NCBI GenBank assembly: GCA_016707115.1
Contig: JADJIH010000006.1
Coordinates: forward strand, 372,001-436,000
Origin: Ignavibacteriales bacterium
Lineage (GTDB): Bacteria > Bacteroidota > Ignavibacteria > Ignavibacteriales > Ignavibacteriaceae
Direction: 5' to 3'
Length of the DNA stretch: 64,000 nucleotides
Part shown: in pieces, positions 38,330 through 47,208 of the stretch
How positions within the stretch are numbered: position 1 is the stretch's first letter
Layout of the letters: every line of letters begins with the position of its first letter
Notes under the pieces: generated by a model
Database searches by the model: none
What the model was told of the DNA's origin: nothing
What the model saw: only the letters and a program-made list of their open reading frames with translations
Translations under genes and position numbers: made by a program

Positions 38330-39607
38330 TTACACACCAAGCAGACTTACAAGTACTTTATCAACTCGATTACCATCCATATCAACAATCTCCAGACTGT
38401 AATTATCGAACTTAATCTTATCGCCGACCTTTGGAATTCTATTCAGCTTAAACATCATAAATCCACCAAGAGTTGTATAGTCGGCATCTTCCTCAAAACT
38501 TATTTGTAGTTTTTCTTTAAGTTCATCCAATAAAATACTTCCATCAATAAGCATTGATCCATCTTCACGTTTAAATATTTCAGGGTCTTCATTTTCATTC
38601 AGGTCAGGTAAATCTCCAAAAATATTTTCTATAAGATCGTGTAATGTTATTATCCCTTCAAAAGAACCATGCTCATCAATTACAACTGCAACATAAGTTT
38701 TGCTATCTCGGAATTTCTCAAACACAGTTATTCCGGTGATGTTATCAGGAATAAACAAAGGTTGTGTTAATATATCTTTTATTGAAAAATTCTTATCCGT
38801 ATTAAGTTTATGAAAAAAATCTTTAATTGTAAAAATTCCAATTATGTTTTCCTGTTCTCCATCATACACCGGATATCTTGAAAAAGTATTTTCATAGATT
38901 CGATTAGCTATGTTTTCAGGAGACTCAGTTACATCAATCAGTATAACATCTTGTCTATTAGTCATAATTGAATACGCTCTTCTATCACCAAATCTGAATA
39001 TTCGTTTAAGCAATTCTGATTCACGATGTTCAAGAGTTCCAAACTGTGCGCCCTTTTCAATTAATATTTTTAATTCATCTTCTGTAACCGGAGTTTCATC
39101 CTTTGGTTTGATCATCAATATTTTTAAAAAAACTTTAGTTGATAAACTCAAAAATGCAACGATCGGTGTAGTAATCCAGGAAAGAAATTTCATAAATGGG
39201 GCAAGAGTAATTGTTATACCTTCAGGATTATTAAAGGCAATAGTTTTAGGTACAAGTTCTCCGATAATCAAAGAAAAGTAAGTTATTACCGAAACAATTA
39301 CTACTATTGCAGTTTGTCTTGCATAAGGAGCTAGCCATGTAATCTTTTCAAAAGTAGGCGTAAGATCATCTGCAAGAGTCAATCCGCCAAAAGCTCCTGC
39401 GATTATCCCAACCAGAGTAATGCCTATTTGAACGGTTGAAAGAAATTTTTCCGGTTCATCTAAAAGTTTAAGAGCTGTTTTTGCGCCGCTGCTGCCTTTT
39501 TTTGCTTTTTCTTCCAAGCGTGCCCGCTTGGATGAAACAAGTGAGATTTCTGACATTGCAAATAAGCCGTTGAGCACAATAAGGAAAAATATTATAAAAT
39601 ATTCCAT
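38330..39607 (-). CDS. CNNM/CorC family membrane protein (hemolysin family)
   Basis: A 425-aa protein of the CNNM/CorC (HlyC) family, linked to Mg2+/Co2+ extrusion. The N-terminal DUF21 domain (residues 1-190) has about four membrane segments and the family opening LNGLFAMSEISLVSS.RARLE. Two CBS domains follow (about 205-330; MTNRQDVILID and VVIDEHGSFEGIITLHDL). The C-terminal CorC_HlyC transporter-associated domain (about 345-425) has DGSILLDEL and DYTTLGGFMM. Length and order are normal. Older annotation calls such proteins hemolysins, with little support. It stands alone, with about 190 nt before the next gene. Confidence 0.93.
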   Translation of the reverse strand: MEYFIIFFLIVLNGLFAMSEISLVSSKRARLEEKAKKGSSGAKTALKLLDEPEKFLSTVQIGITLVGIIAGAFGGLTLADDLTPTFEKITWLAPYARQTAIVVIVSVITYFSLIIGELVPKTIAFNNPEGITITLAPFMKFLSWITTPIVAFLSLSTKVFLKILMIKPKDETPVTEDELKILIEKGAQFGTLEHRESELLKRIFRFGDRRAYSIMTNRQDVILIDVTESPENIANRIYENTFSRYPVYDGEQENIIGIFTIKDFFHKLNTDKNFSIKDILTQPLFIPDNITGITVFEKFRDSKTYVAVVIDEHGSFEGIITLHDLIENIFGDLPDLNENEDPEIFKREDGSMLIDGSILLDELKEKLQISFEEDADYTTLGGFMMFKLNRIPKVGDKIKFDNYSLEIVDMDGNRVDKVLVSLLGV

Positions 39608-39794
39608 TTAATCATTTGCTTGTTTTTAATGACAGTAATTTAATGAAAAGAGAGGTATAAATTAAGAAGCAGACTTAATTCTTTGTTTTCTCAAAAGAAC
39701 GAACAAAGCAATTTATTTGGATTCGATCATCGAGAAATGACCTGCCACCTATTAAGAACCATAAGTGACAAGTCCAAATGTCTTATGCGTAAAG

Positions 39795-41180
39795 CTATTT
39801 GAGCAGAATCATAGATCTTGTTTTGAAATTATTTTCTGTTAACAATTGATAATAGTATACTCCCGATGACAGACTGCCGGCACTGAAAACTGCTTTATAT
39901 CTTCCAGCTCCTTTATATTCATTTACCAAAGTTTTAATTTCTCTGCCAAGTACATCAAAGATCACGATTTTAATGTTGCCGGGCTCTGTAATTGTGTAAT
40001 CTATAGTTGTAGATGGATTAAATGGATTCGGGTAGTTTTGCATAAGTTCAAAATTTTCAGGTAATTCTGTTAAATAATTATCTTCTACATCAGTTATCCA
40101 ACCCATTTCATTGTTGATATAATTTGCTAAGTTCTGTGCCATCACTTGATGATGACGAACTCGAGGATGTTTTGTCCATGCTGGATCGAAAGGGAAGAAG
40201 TGTGTCCCTAATAATGTATCACTATCCATCGATTGAAGATTTGTTACCGCTGTTTCAATATAACCTGGCCAGGGCGAACCAATTTTTGTAGCATCCATGC
40301 TTCCTAATGCACAAACAATAAAAGCATTTGGATGATGCTGACGAATTTCACGAACAAAATCCATGTATGCAGCAACCCGTTGAGATGAATCCGGCACGGG
40401 ATTTAAATTTCCGATTAACCAGCTATCATTCTGCAAAAGATTTATCACAACAACATCGGGTATAAATTCATTAAAATCCCAATTACTTGTTGAGTCATCA
40501 GGATTCAAACGATAATAATAATCAGACATAACCATATCAAACCAGCTTATCATAACTCCGATACCGCTTTTTGCTGTGCACATATAATCTGTATTTAGTA
40601 AGCGTGATGTGATAGCGCCGAATGATAAAAAATTATTTTCGTGAAGCATATTATCATCACCGCTGGCATCGGGAGCTTCGTTACCCATTCCACAGGTTAT
40701 GGAATTGCCATAAAACAAAATTTTATGTTCTGGTCTTGCAGGTGGTGTGTGCAATGTTTTTCCATCATTAATTTGAATTCCTAAAAATTTTGTGGGACCA
40801 GTTGAAGCTTCTGTTCGGCGAAAAATAAGCAATGTATGCACTGTATCTGTAAGAGATGCCGATACAAGGTAAGTATGAGTTCCTGCAACGCAATCAATTA
40901 ATCGAGGGTTATTAAAATCATTATCAATAAAAACATTGTAGTATGATTGTCCTGTTTGATCGTCCAGCATAATCATAATCAATTGTCCCTCAAAATTCGC
41001 TTTGATGTATGAACCGGGCCAATAAATTATTGGTTTATCAATTGCTGAAAAGTCAATCCTGCCTGTGTACTGAAAATTTGGATTGTCTGCTGTTATGGTT
41101 GTAATACCAAATACTTCAGAAAAAAATAAGAAGATAAGTATTGGAGTTAAACTTAACAGATTTTGTTTCTTTGATAACAT
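39795..41180 (-). CDS. Secreted SGNH/GDSL esterase (CE2-like) with T9SS sorting domain
   Basis: A 461-aa secreted esterase. After a signal peptide (about residues 1-25) a jelly-roll domain (35-140) precedes an SGNH hydrolase domain (about 155-360), the arrangement of CE2 acetyl esterases. Catalytic blocks: FYGNSITCGMG with the nucleophile Ser, the NLLQNDSW Asn block, and a late HPRVRHHQ His block. The last 75 residues are a type IX sorting domain starting NYPNPFNPSTTIDY and ending MILLK, so SprA is the likely exit route. The start was moved to the ATG at 41180, with GGGAG about 10 nt before it, from a TTG eight codons earlier. Deacetylation of plant polysaccharide is inferred from the fold. 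Confidence 0.9.
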   Translation of the reverse strand: MLSKKQNLLSLTPILIFLFFSEVFGITTITADNPNFQYTGRIDFSAIDKPIIYWPGSYIKANFEGQLIMIMLDDQTGQSYYNVFIDNDFNNPRLIDCVAGTHTYLVSASLTDTVHTLLIFRRTEASTGPTKFLGIQINDGKTLHTPPARPEHKILFYGNSITCGMGNEAPDASGDDNMLHENNFLSFGAITSRLLNTDYMCTAKSGIGVMISWFDMVMSDYYYRLNPDDSTSNWDFNEFIPDVVVINLLQNDSWLIGNLNPVPDSSQRVAAYMDFVREIRQHHPNAFIVCALGSMDATKIGSPWPGYIETAVTNLQSMDSDTLLGTHFFPFDPAWTKHPRVRHHQVMAQNLANYINNEMGWITDVEDNYLTELPENFELMQNYPNPFNPSTTIDYTITEPGNIKIVIFDVLGREIKTLVNEYKGAGRYKAVFSAGSLSSGVYYYQLLTENNFKTRSMILLK

Positions 41181-41405
41181 TTTAGAATTTCTCCCTTGTA
41201 ACAATATTGTAGAATATAATATTTACCATAACATTTTTAAAAAACAAAGCTTTTTAGTAAGCATTATCAGTTATTTAGTTATAAAAAAATTACCGAATAA
41301 ACTCAGGATTATAAATAGCATGTTCGTGGTATGAAAATAATTTTAGTTGCATTTGCCTTGATTAAGGTATCGGAGTGGCGAATCTGAATCTGAATAGTTT
41401 TGTTT

Positions 41406-41960
41406 TTACAAGTTCTCACCAAATTCAGTTGAATAAACCTGCTGCATAAAACCTATTCCCATTGTATCATGAAAGTAGAAATTAATTTTTTCACTTTCCA
41501 GCACTTAAGGAATGTTTGATGCCTGATAATAACTATGTATTCTTTCTTTATCAGGATAAATCCATATCTCTTTATCCTCAGCTATAACAATATCCTCTGG
41601 TTTACCGTATAGAATAAAAACGCGTCCTCTATCGCTTTGCCATCGACCCAGTGAAGTATTAGCTAATTGAAATCTTTCCAAATAGGCATCACGATACTCA
41701 TTTACTTGAGTTTCAGGAGATGGGTCCCGCTTTTTCCAAAATTCAACAAGAAAAGCATTAAGTTCCTCATCAGTATTTAAGAGTATCAATTGAACCTTTT
41801 CTTCTCCAGTTACAATATAAGTAACAACGCATTCAACCATTTCTTTCATACTTCTGTTTGGCTGTTCACTTGAATAGTAATTATGACTTGTGCATCCAAT
41901 AAATATCGCTGCAAGGGTTTGAATTAAACTGTTTAAAATAGTTTTCCTATAAATAATCAT
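41406..41960 (-). pseudogene. GWxTD-domain lipoprotein with in-frame stop
   Basis: Residues 1-18 form a lipoprotein signal with lipobox FIGC. The GWxTD domain follows: EEKVQLILLNTDEELNAFLVEFWKKRDPSP, then LGRWQSDRGRVFILYGKPEDI, where the eponymous GWxTD is RWQSD. A TAA at 41505-41507 stops the frame after YYQASNIP. The same frame continues for 32 codons (KINFYFHDTMGIGF...QQVYSTEFGE) to a TAA at 41406-41408, and this continuation fits the normal end of the domain. So a nonsense mutation, sequence error or stop readthrough is likely. The role of GWxTD proteins is unknown; they occur in Ignavibacteria and related phyla. Without the continuation the protein is 151 aa. Confidence 0.75.
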
Positions 41961-42022
41961 ATGTTGTTAAAGTACTAAAATTGATTCATCAAGTTAATGA
42001 GTATTTATTAAAATTGAATCCA

Positions 42023-42805
42023 TTAAAACCCTTTTAGCAAAATATTTCCCTTAACAGTTTCCAAATAAATTGTAGCATCACCATTTCCTATTGTTCCTGT
42101 TAATTCTGTGGCAGTAGTTGTTAAATTCTGAATGTTAAGATTAGAATGAGTAATAGAGCCCGATGTTGTTTTAATGACAATATTTGCAGAGCTACCAATG
42201 GGAACAAGTACAGTAATATTTCCATCCACGGAATAACATTTACAAAATCCACTGTCAGGTATAGAAATCATTGCTGTTATGTCCCCGGATTGTGTATGAA
42301 GTTCAGCTGAACCACCGTGTCCTTCTAAAACACATTCATCATTATCAGTTTCAGCATATATGTTATTAATAAGTGCAAATGCATGAATGCCATAATTATT
42401 CTTTTTTACGAAAATATTTTTAGCTCTCGGCATATTCAAATTTAAACTGCTTTTATATCTATCACTTTGATCGGAAGGGAAGTTGGTCTTACAATTTAAA
42501 GTATCCGAATTAAGAACGTAATTAAATGTTATTTTATCAAATGCACTTTGTGCCAGTGAACTTTCCGTAACTTTTACAGTTTTGTTCAACACATAACTGG
42601 CATTTAATGAATCGTTTGATCCATTTAGAAAAATAAATCCAATTGAATTTTCAATCGTTAATTGCTCAATATTAGAGGGCACCTGTAGGCTGCCGTAATA
42701 AGTTTGTGTGTACTCAAATAACGGTTCCTCGGTGGTTGTTTCTGTACAGGATGTGAATAAAAACAATCCAAGTAAAAAATTGGTTAGTGTGTTTTTAAGT
42801 TTCAT
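42023..42805 (-). CDS. DUF4097-like lipoprotein
   Basis: A 260-aa lipoprotein (lipobox LFTSC about residues 17-21). The mature part is a run of short beta strands with a repeated pattern in which isolated hydrophobic residues face inward (ENSIGFIFLNG, AETDNDECVLEGHGG, LHTQSGDITAMIS, YSVDGNITVLVP, KTTSGSITHS). This is the beta-helix pattern of DUF4097/DUF2807 putative adhesins. The start is the ATG at 42805, preceded by AAAGGA 6 nt upstream; a TTG lies two codons earlier. The function of the family is unknown. It is alone on its strand, following the GWxTD gene's promoter region by only about 60 nt, so co-transcription is possible. Confidence 0.72.
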   Translation of the reverse strand: MKLKNTLTNFLLGLFLFTSCTETTTEEPLFEYTQTYYGSLQVPSNIEQLTIENSIGFIFLNGSNDSLNASYVLNKTVKVTESSLAQSAFDKITFNYVLNSDTLNCKTNFPSDQSDRYKSSLNLNMPRAKNIFVKKNNYGIHAFALINNIYAETDNDECVLEGHGGSAELHTQSGDITAMISIPDSGFCKCYSVDGNITVLVPIGSSANIVIKTTSGSITHSNLNIQNLTTTATELTGTIGNGDATIYLETVKGNILLKGF

Positions 42806-43298
42806 AATCAATCCTTTTTTTAGACTCTATTCTAAACTGTTAATGTTTTTTGTTATCAACTTAAATGACTGAAAATTTATAAATATTAAACCGGAACATA
42901 CTTGTCTTTAATATAAAATTAAACTCCACTAACAAGTTCCCCCCTCCGATAATTGAAATGAAATATGGAGGGTGTAATTAAAAAAATATAGTTAGAAAAA
43001 ACCTTGCGCTAAGGAAAACAATTGCTGATGAAATCTAAACTCAATAACCCACTAAATGTTTTGTAAGCAATTACTGTTTTTGCTAACTCTAATATTAAGA
43101 ATGATGGATAAAGAATCAACCAAGAAATCATTTACTGTTTACCATTGGCAACTATTTAGAATACTATAATGATTTTTTAATAGATAATACTAAGTAAATA
43201 ATATAGCGTTGATGAACTCAAAACTTAATTGGCAAAAAAAATGTACAATTAAAAAGTAATTCTAGTTGTACACTCCAAATCAAAATTATTTATTGATT
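42806..43298. other. Long AT-rich intergenic region
   Basis: Nearly 500 nt without a credible coding frame on either strand. It contains the symporter terminator at its right end, and an imperfect hairpin with CCCTCC/GGAGGG arms at about 42945-42970 (18-nt loop). No tRNA or riboswitch pattern is recognisable. The promoter of the DUF4097-like gene presumably lies at its left end. Confidence 0.5.
43234..43272 (-). terminator. Intrinsic terminator of the symporter gene
   Basis: Arms TGTACAA and TTGTACA (43266-43272 with 43242-43248 in minus-strand order) enclose a 17-nt loop. Eight T follow on the minus strand, 27 nt after the symporter stop. The loop is long for a terminator, but the T-tract is strong. 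Confidence 0.65.
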
Positions 43299-45395
43299 CT
43301 ACATTTCCTTTTCAGCAGTTAAAATTTTGTCTTTAACAAACTGTCCCTGATCTATATGTTCTTGTGTTATATAAACAATTCCGTCTTCATTGTGCGGTTC
43401 CCCGTAGGTACTGTGAACGGATTTTAATCCGCCAAGATACTTTCTTGCATCACAAACGTAAACTAAATCACCTGGATCTGCAGCCATCTTTGCCATATCA
43501 TTTTTTGAAAAATGCATCAGATCGTCCGCATCGTCTTGCAGTTTCCAATTAACTTTAATTACATCTCCATCACGATCATTAACTTTACTTCCTTTAAACG
43601 TTTCTTTTGCCTTTGCAATACCCCAAACTGTTAAGCCTTCCGTATGTGTTCCTTCAGAATATTTTGAATAGTAGTTTGATGCAAGTACCACAAAAACCAA
43701 CATCACAAGTGTTAGTGCTAAAAGAATTGGTAGTGTAGTAACATTAAAAATTATCATCACAAATATTGAACCGGAAACAAATGTTATACCGCTCATAATA
43801 GATTTATGATTCGGGTTAGTTTTTATTTTTTCAATAATTTTTGTCTGCCAATCTCTTGTTACAGTTGTAAGCACACCAACAAACACACAAACAAATAAAT
43901 TGTATAAAGCTCCAATGTAAGTGTAAGGATGTTTTGGATCGAATGCAGTTCCATGATCAAATATTTGAATAAGCGGGCGAGGGTAATACATTCCAAGAAC
44001 CATCAAAGCTACACCAACTACAAAAGTAGCAATCACAGAAGCATTAGTAAACTTCCTCCAAAATACTCCAAGAAATATTGCAACAACAAGTGGTGGAGTA
44101 AGCGTCGAGTGAAAAAATCCGTGTGCTTCATACACTGTAGGAAAAGCACTAAATGGTATTACTGCTAGCACACCCATAAGAGTAAATATTACTGTCGCGA
44201 TTCTAGCTGCACTTAATTCCTGTTTATCTTCTTCCTTCCAGGTCATTACTTTTTTACTTAGCCATTTTTTTGCAGGTCTATGTATATCATTAATATAAAC
44301 AGCTGCCGTTGCGTTAAGCAAAGTATCCACTGTGGACATAAGTGCGGCAGTTAATGCTGCCATTATAAAACCAAATACACCAGGGTATGAAATTATGTTA
44401 GCAACCACTACAAATACTGCATCAGGGTTTGTGTTTGGCGAAACGACATCAGGACTTGCCACAGAAATTGCCTTAGCAATCCATCCTGCATTACCAACTA
44501 CTATTGCAGATAATGGAAGCATAAATAAAATATTAAATGTTGCTGCTTTACGTCCCTCATCAACACTTTTAGTTGCCATAAAACGCATTACTAACCCCAT
44601 ATTCATGAACAAAAATCCAACTGAACCTGCAACACCATCCTGCCAGAATATTCCTACAAAGTTAAATCCCGGTGGACTGTTAAAATGCGCTAATGGTAGT
44701 TTCCAGGTTGTTGGAAGTAAATCCCAGAACAATCCAAATCCACCGATGTAATCAAGGCCAAGAAAGAAAACTAATCCGCCAGCAAAGATCAATATGAAAC
44801 CTTGAGCAAGATCTGTAAAAATAACTGCAGTTTGTCCGCCGTAAGTAATATAAATTCCAACTATCAAAGCGATAACAATTACTAATCCCATCAATGTTGT
44901 TTGAAAATGAATCCCGAGTAATGTAAAGTCTTGCGGCAGCAATGGCAGGATAGCTTTTCCCATAGTTAAAAATCCAATGCCAACGTAACCAATCATATAA
45001 AGTAAAATTAAAATGGTAGCCAGAAATCTTGTTCCGGGCGAAAATCTTTTTTCGAAGTATTCTGGTATAGATCGGATTCGTGTGTAAACAATAATCGGAA
45101 GCCATCCAAAAATAAAAAATGGAACAAAGAACCAATCGTTCATATAAGTCATAGTAGATGCGAAACCATCTGTAAAACCTTTTGCTGAGTATTTTATAAA
45201 ACTATGACTTCCGACTCCAGTAGCAACGATAGACATGGCAATCAACCACCATGCAAATCGTCTTCCGCCAAAAAAGAAATCTGTAGTTGTGCGATTATAC
45301 TTGCCGAAGTATGAACCGAATACCATGATTGCTATAAAATAAACAATCATTACTATCCAATCGGTTGAAGTTCCTAAACTGTGATGTACTTCCAT
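43299..45395 (-). CDS. Sodium:solute symporter family protein with C-terminal extension
   Basis: A 698-aa member of the SSS (SGLT-like) family, which couples substrate uptake to Na+. The first segment (DWIVMIVYFIAIMVFGSYFGK) and the next (TTDFFFGGRRFAWWLIAMSIVATGVGSHSF) are the family signature; some 14 to 15 membrane segments follow. The last 110 or so residues (from about 590) are soluble: KWNLQD-type acidic and KLYVCDARKYLGG-like segments. They form a cytoplasmic tail not needed for the core transporter. Substrate is not deducible. Two 70-aa membrane proteins lie just upstream on the same strand (55 nt gap), and a terminator follows, suggesting one operon. Confidence 0.9.
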   Translation of the reverse strand: MEVHHSLGTSTDWIVMIVYFIAIMVFGSYFGKYNRTTTDFFFGGRRFAWWLIAMSIVATGVGSHSFIKYSAKGFTDGFASTMTYMNDWFFVPFFIFGWLPIIVYTRIRSIPEYFEKRFSPGTRFLATILILLYMIGYVGIGFLTMGKAILPLLPQDFTLLGIHFQTTLMGLVIVIALIVGIYITYGGQTAVIFTDLAQGFILIFAGGLVFFLGLDYIGGFGLFWDLLPTTWKLPLAHFNSPPGFNFVGIFWQDGVAGSVGFLFMNMGLVMRFMATKSVDEGRKAATFNILFMLPLSAIVVGNAGWIAKAISVASPDVVSPNTNPDAVFVVVANIISYPGVFGFIMAALTAALMSTVDTLLNATAAVYINDIHRPAKKWLSKKVMTWKEEDKQELSAARIATVIFTLMGVLAVIPFSAFPTVYEAHGFFHSTLTPPLVVAIFLGVFWRKFTNASVIATFVVGVALMVLGMYYPRPLIQIFDHGTAFDPKHPYTYIGALYNLFVCVFVGVLTTVTRDWQTKIIEKIKTNPNHKSIMSGITFVSGSIFVMIIFNVTTLPILLALTLVMLVFVVLASNYYSKYSEGTHTEGLTVWGIAKAKETFKGSKVNDRDGDVIKVNWKLQDDADDLMHFSKNDMAKMAADPGDLVYVCDARKYLGGLKSVHSTYGEPHNEDGIVYITQEHIDQGQFVKDKILTAEKEM

Positions 45396-45450
45396 AAAAT
45401 TTTATTCTGATATTTTTGAGAAATTGTTTGAGTGATAATTTTTAAACTAA

Positions 45451-45663
45451 TTAAAGATATAATGCGGCCAATATTAATAGGGCATGCATGACCATAAAAT
45501 AAAAGAAACCAAATATTGTAACATTCCACCAATAGCGGTGTCTTTTCTTTTCAAAATTTACAGCCTTAGATTTTTTGATGATAATCATACCGCTTAAAAA
45601 GAAAGCTCCGCCAACTCCATAAAGATAAATAAATGGTAACCAGGTTTGCGCAAAAGGGGGCAT
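45451..45663 (-). CDS. Small two-helix membrane protein, paralogue of the next gene
   Basis: A 70-aa protein with two hydrophobic segments (about residues 8-30 and 46-69) around a short basic loop (KKSKAVNFEKKRHR). It begins with a soluble TWLPFIYLYGVGG block that is identical in its neighbour. By hand alignment the two proteins share about 60% of positions without gaps, so they arose by duplication and are under coding selection. An AGGATG ribosome binding site lies 4 nt before the ATG. Both precede the symporter on the same strand. I do not recognise the family. A small accessory subunit of the transporter is a reasonable inference, as DUF4212 proteins accompany some symporters, but this sequence is not obviously DUF4212. 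Confidence 0.78.
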   Translation of the reverse strand: MPPFAQTWLPFIYLYGVGGAFFLSGMIIIKKSKAVNFEKKRHRYWWNVTIFGFFYFMVMHALLILAALYL

Positions 45664-45773
45664 AAAACATCCTAAAAAATTATGGTTTTAATATACTTTG
45701 CTAATTAAATTACTTCCTAATGAATTGATACGGGATAACCAGTTATTTCAGTGTTCTCGGCGTTTCATATTAC

Positions 45774-45986
45774 TTAAAAATACAATGCTGCAATAATCAA
45801 AAAAGCGTGTAAACTCATAAAAAAGAAATAACCACCGTATAACACTTTTATCCACCATCTATGCTGTTTGCGATTACGATTTAATGCACTGCTTTTAATA
45901 ATAATGTACATTCCGGCAAAGAAAAATAATCCACCAACTCCGTACAAATATATAAATGGTAGCCATGTGTGGAAAAAATCGGTCAT
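45774..45986 (-). CDS. Small two-helix membrane protein, first of a paralogous pair
   Basis: The 70-aa sister of the gene at 45451. It has the same TWLPFIYLYGVGG opening, two membrane segments, a basic loop (NRNRKQHRWW) and the conserved HAFLIIAALYF end. A TAGG sequence lies 6 nt before the ATG. It is the first gene of the likely three-gene unit small-small-symporter, with a 110-nt gap to the next copy that could contain a further promoter. Function unknown; the paired His and the Trp-rich loop are conserved in both copies, so they may matter. Confidence 0.78.
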   Translation of the reverse strand: MTDFFHTWLPFIYLYGVGGLFFFAGMYIIIKSSALNRNRKQHRWWIKVLYGGYFFFMSLHAFLIIAALYF

Positions 45987-46115
45987 TTTTAACCTATAAG
46001 ATAATTTTACTTTCTATATCAATTTAATGGATCAAGTAAAAAATATCCACCTAAATCGTAAAGAGAGTTACAAATATTAGATTTTTGTAGCAAAGATTGC
46101 AGAAATTTTAATGAT

Positions 46116-46160
46116 TTAACATTAATTTAACATTGGATGGCAGTGCATCTTGTAGGTTTC
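46116..46160 (+). promoter_or_regulatory. Pho box and promoter of the pst operon
   Basis: Two exact TTAACA repeats 11 bp apart (46116-46121 and 46127-46132, spacer TTAAT), the direct-repeat geometry of PhoB/PhoP sites (closest to the TT(A/C/T)A(C/T)A-N5 repeats of Bacillus PhoP). They lie about 90 nt before pstS. A TAGGTTTC (46153-46160) is one base from the Bacteroidota -7 element, 20 nt after the box. Phosphate-starvation control is inferred. Confidence 0.65.
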
Positions 46161-46221
46161 TGATATATTTATTCAATAAAAATTAAACTATTTCGATAAT
46201 TAATAGTGAAAAGGAAATAAT

Positions 46222-47130
46222 ATGAAACGAGAGAAAATTTTAACTTATCTTTTAGCTGTATTGGTAATTGTACCAATGCTATTTATTGGCTGTAAGAAAA
46301 AAACTGATGAAGTTGAAAAAACTGTTATTACTATAAAAGGTTCTGATACGATGGTCAACCTTTCTCAAAAATGGGCGGAAGAATATATGAAACTTCATCC
46401 GGATGTTTCAATTCAGGTAACTGGCGGTGGTTCAGGAACAGGTGTTGCTTCACTTCTAAATAAAACTACTGAAATTGCCAACTCATCACGTGAATTAAAA
46501 TCTGCAGAACTAGACGATGCAAAAGCAAAAGGTGTAACTCCTTTTGTTTACCAAGTTGCACTTGATGGTATCGCAGTAATTGTTCACCCGGAAAGTAAAG
46601 TAGATAATTTAACTATACAGCAAGTAAGCGATATTTTTTCTGGTAAAATTACAAACTGGAAATCGGTTGGCGGTGTTGATATGCCAATTACACTTTACGG
46701 CAGAGAAAATAGCAGTGGTACTTATGAATTCTTTAAAGAACATGTGCTCGGAAAAGTAAATGGTAAACAAGTTGATTACTCTACTGCAACACAAGTTTTA
46801 CAAGGAACAGCAGCCCTCGGTGAGGCGGTTGCAAGAGATAAAAAGGGTATTGGTTACGGCGGTGTTGGTTATTTTGCAGAAAGAAATGATGTAAAAATAT
46901 TGCACATAAAAAAAGATGAGAATTCTATTGCAATATCACCAGCAGAAAATAATAAAGTAAATTATGATGTTATATGGAGCGGTGATTATTCAATTTCACG
47001 TTACTTGTATTGCTTTACCAATGGCGAGGCAACCGGTAAGTTAAAAGAGTTTATGGATTTTATTGTTTCGCAAGAAGGACAGGATGTTGTTAGGACTATG
47101 GAATATATTCCACTACCTCCAAAAAAATAG
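46222..47130 (+). CDS. pstS: Phosphate ABC transporter substrate-binding lipoprotein PstS
   Basis: PstS binds periplasmic orthophosphate and hands it to PstC-PstA. The 302-aa precursor has a lipobox LFIGC (Cys 24), so it is a membrane-anchored lipoprotein. Phosphate-binding motifs are present: KGSDTM, GGGSGTGVASL and GRENSSGTYEFF, with the conserved Ser/Thr/Arg. It is the first gene after a Pho box and is followed by a porin and the rest of the transporter. A 7-bp hairpin (47148-47171) after the stop may shape the relative mRNA level of pstS, the usual pattern in this operon type. Confidence 0.95.
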   Translation: MKREKILTYLLAVLVIVPMLFIGCKKKTDEVEKTVITIKGSDTMVNLSQKWAEEYMKLHPDVSIQVTGGGSGTGVASLLNKTTEIANSSRELKSAELDDAKAKGVTPFVYQVALDGIAVIVHPESKVDNLTIQQVSDIFSGKITNWKSVGGVDMPITLYGRENSSGTYEFFKEHVLGKVNGKQVDYSTATQVLQGTAALGEAVARDKKGIGYGGVGYFAERNDVKILHIKKDENSIAISPAENNKVNYDVIWSGDYSISRYLYCFTNGEATGKLKEFMDFIVSQEGQDVVRTMEYIPLPPKK

Positions 47131-47147
47131 TTTTAGTCAAACAGGTT

Positions 47148-47171
47148 AGTTGCTTTGGAGAGAGAGCAACT
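47148..47171 (+). promoter_or_regulatory. Hairpin between pstS and the porin gene
   Basis: AGTTGCT (47148-47154) pairs with AGCAACT (47165-47171) over a 10-nt loop. It is not followed by T residues, so a partial terminator or 3'-end protector of pstS mRNA is more likely than a full stop. Confidence 0.45.
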
Positions 47172-47208
47172 TCCCTGGTATTTATTTAGTCGAATGAGAG
47201 AGAGAAAA

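Noticed and set aside
39608..39794. tRNA or small RNA between the CNNM/CorC and esterase genes
   Set aside because: No cloverleaf, no TTCGANTCC-type T-loop in the right place and no strong stem.
44332..44751. 139-codon plus-strand open frame inside the first symporter
   Set aside because: Antisense shadow of a clearly coding membrane protein; the product has no recognisable features.
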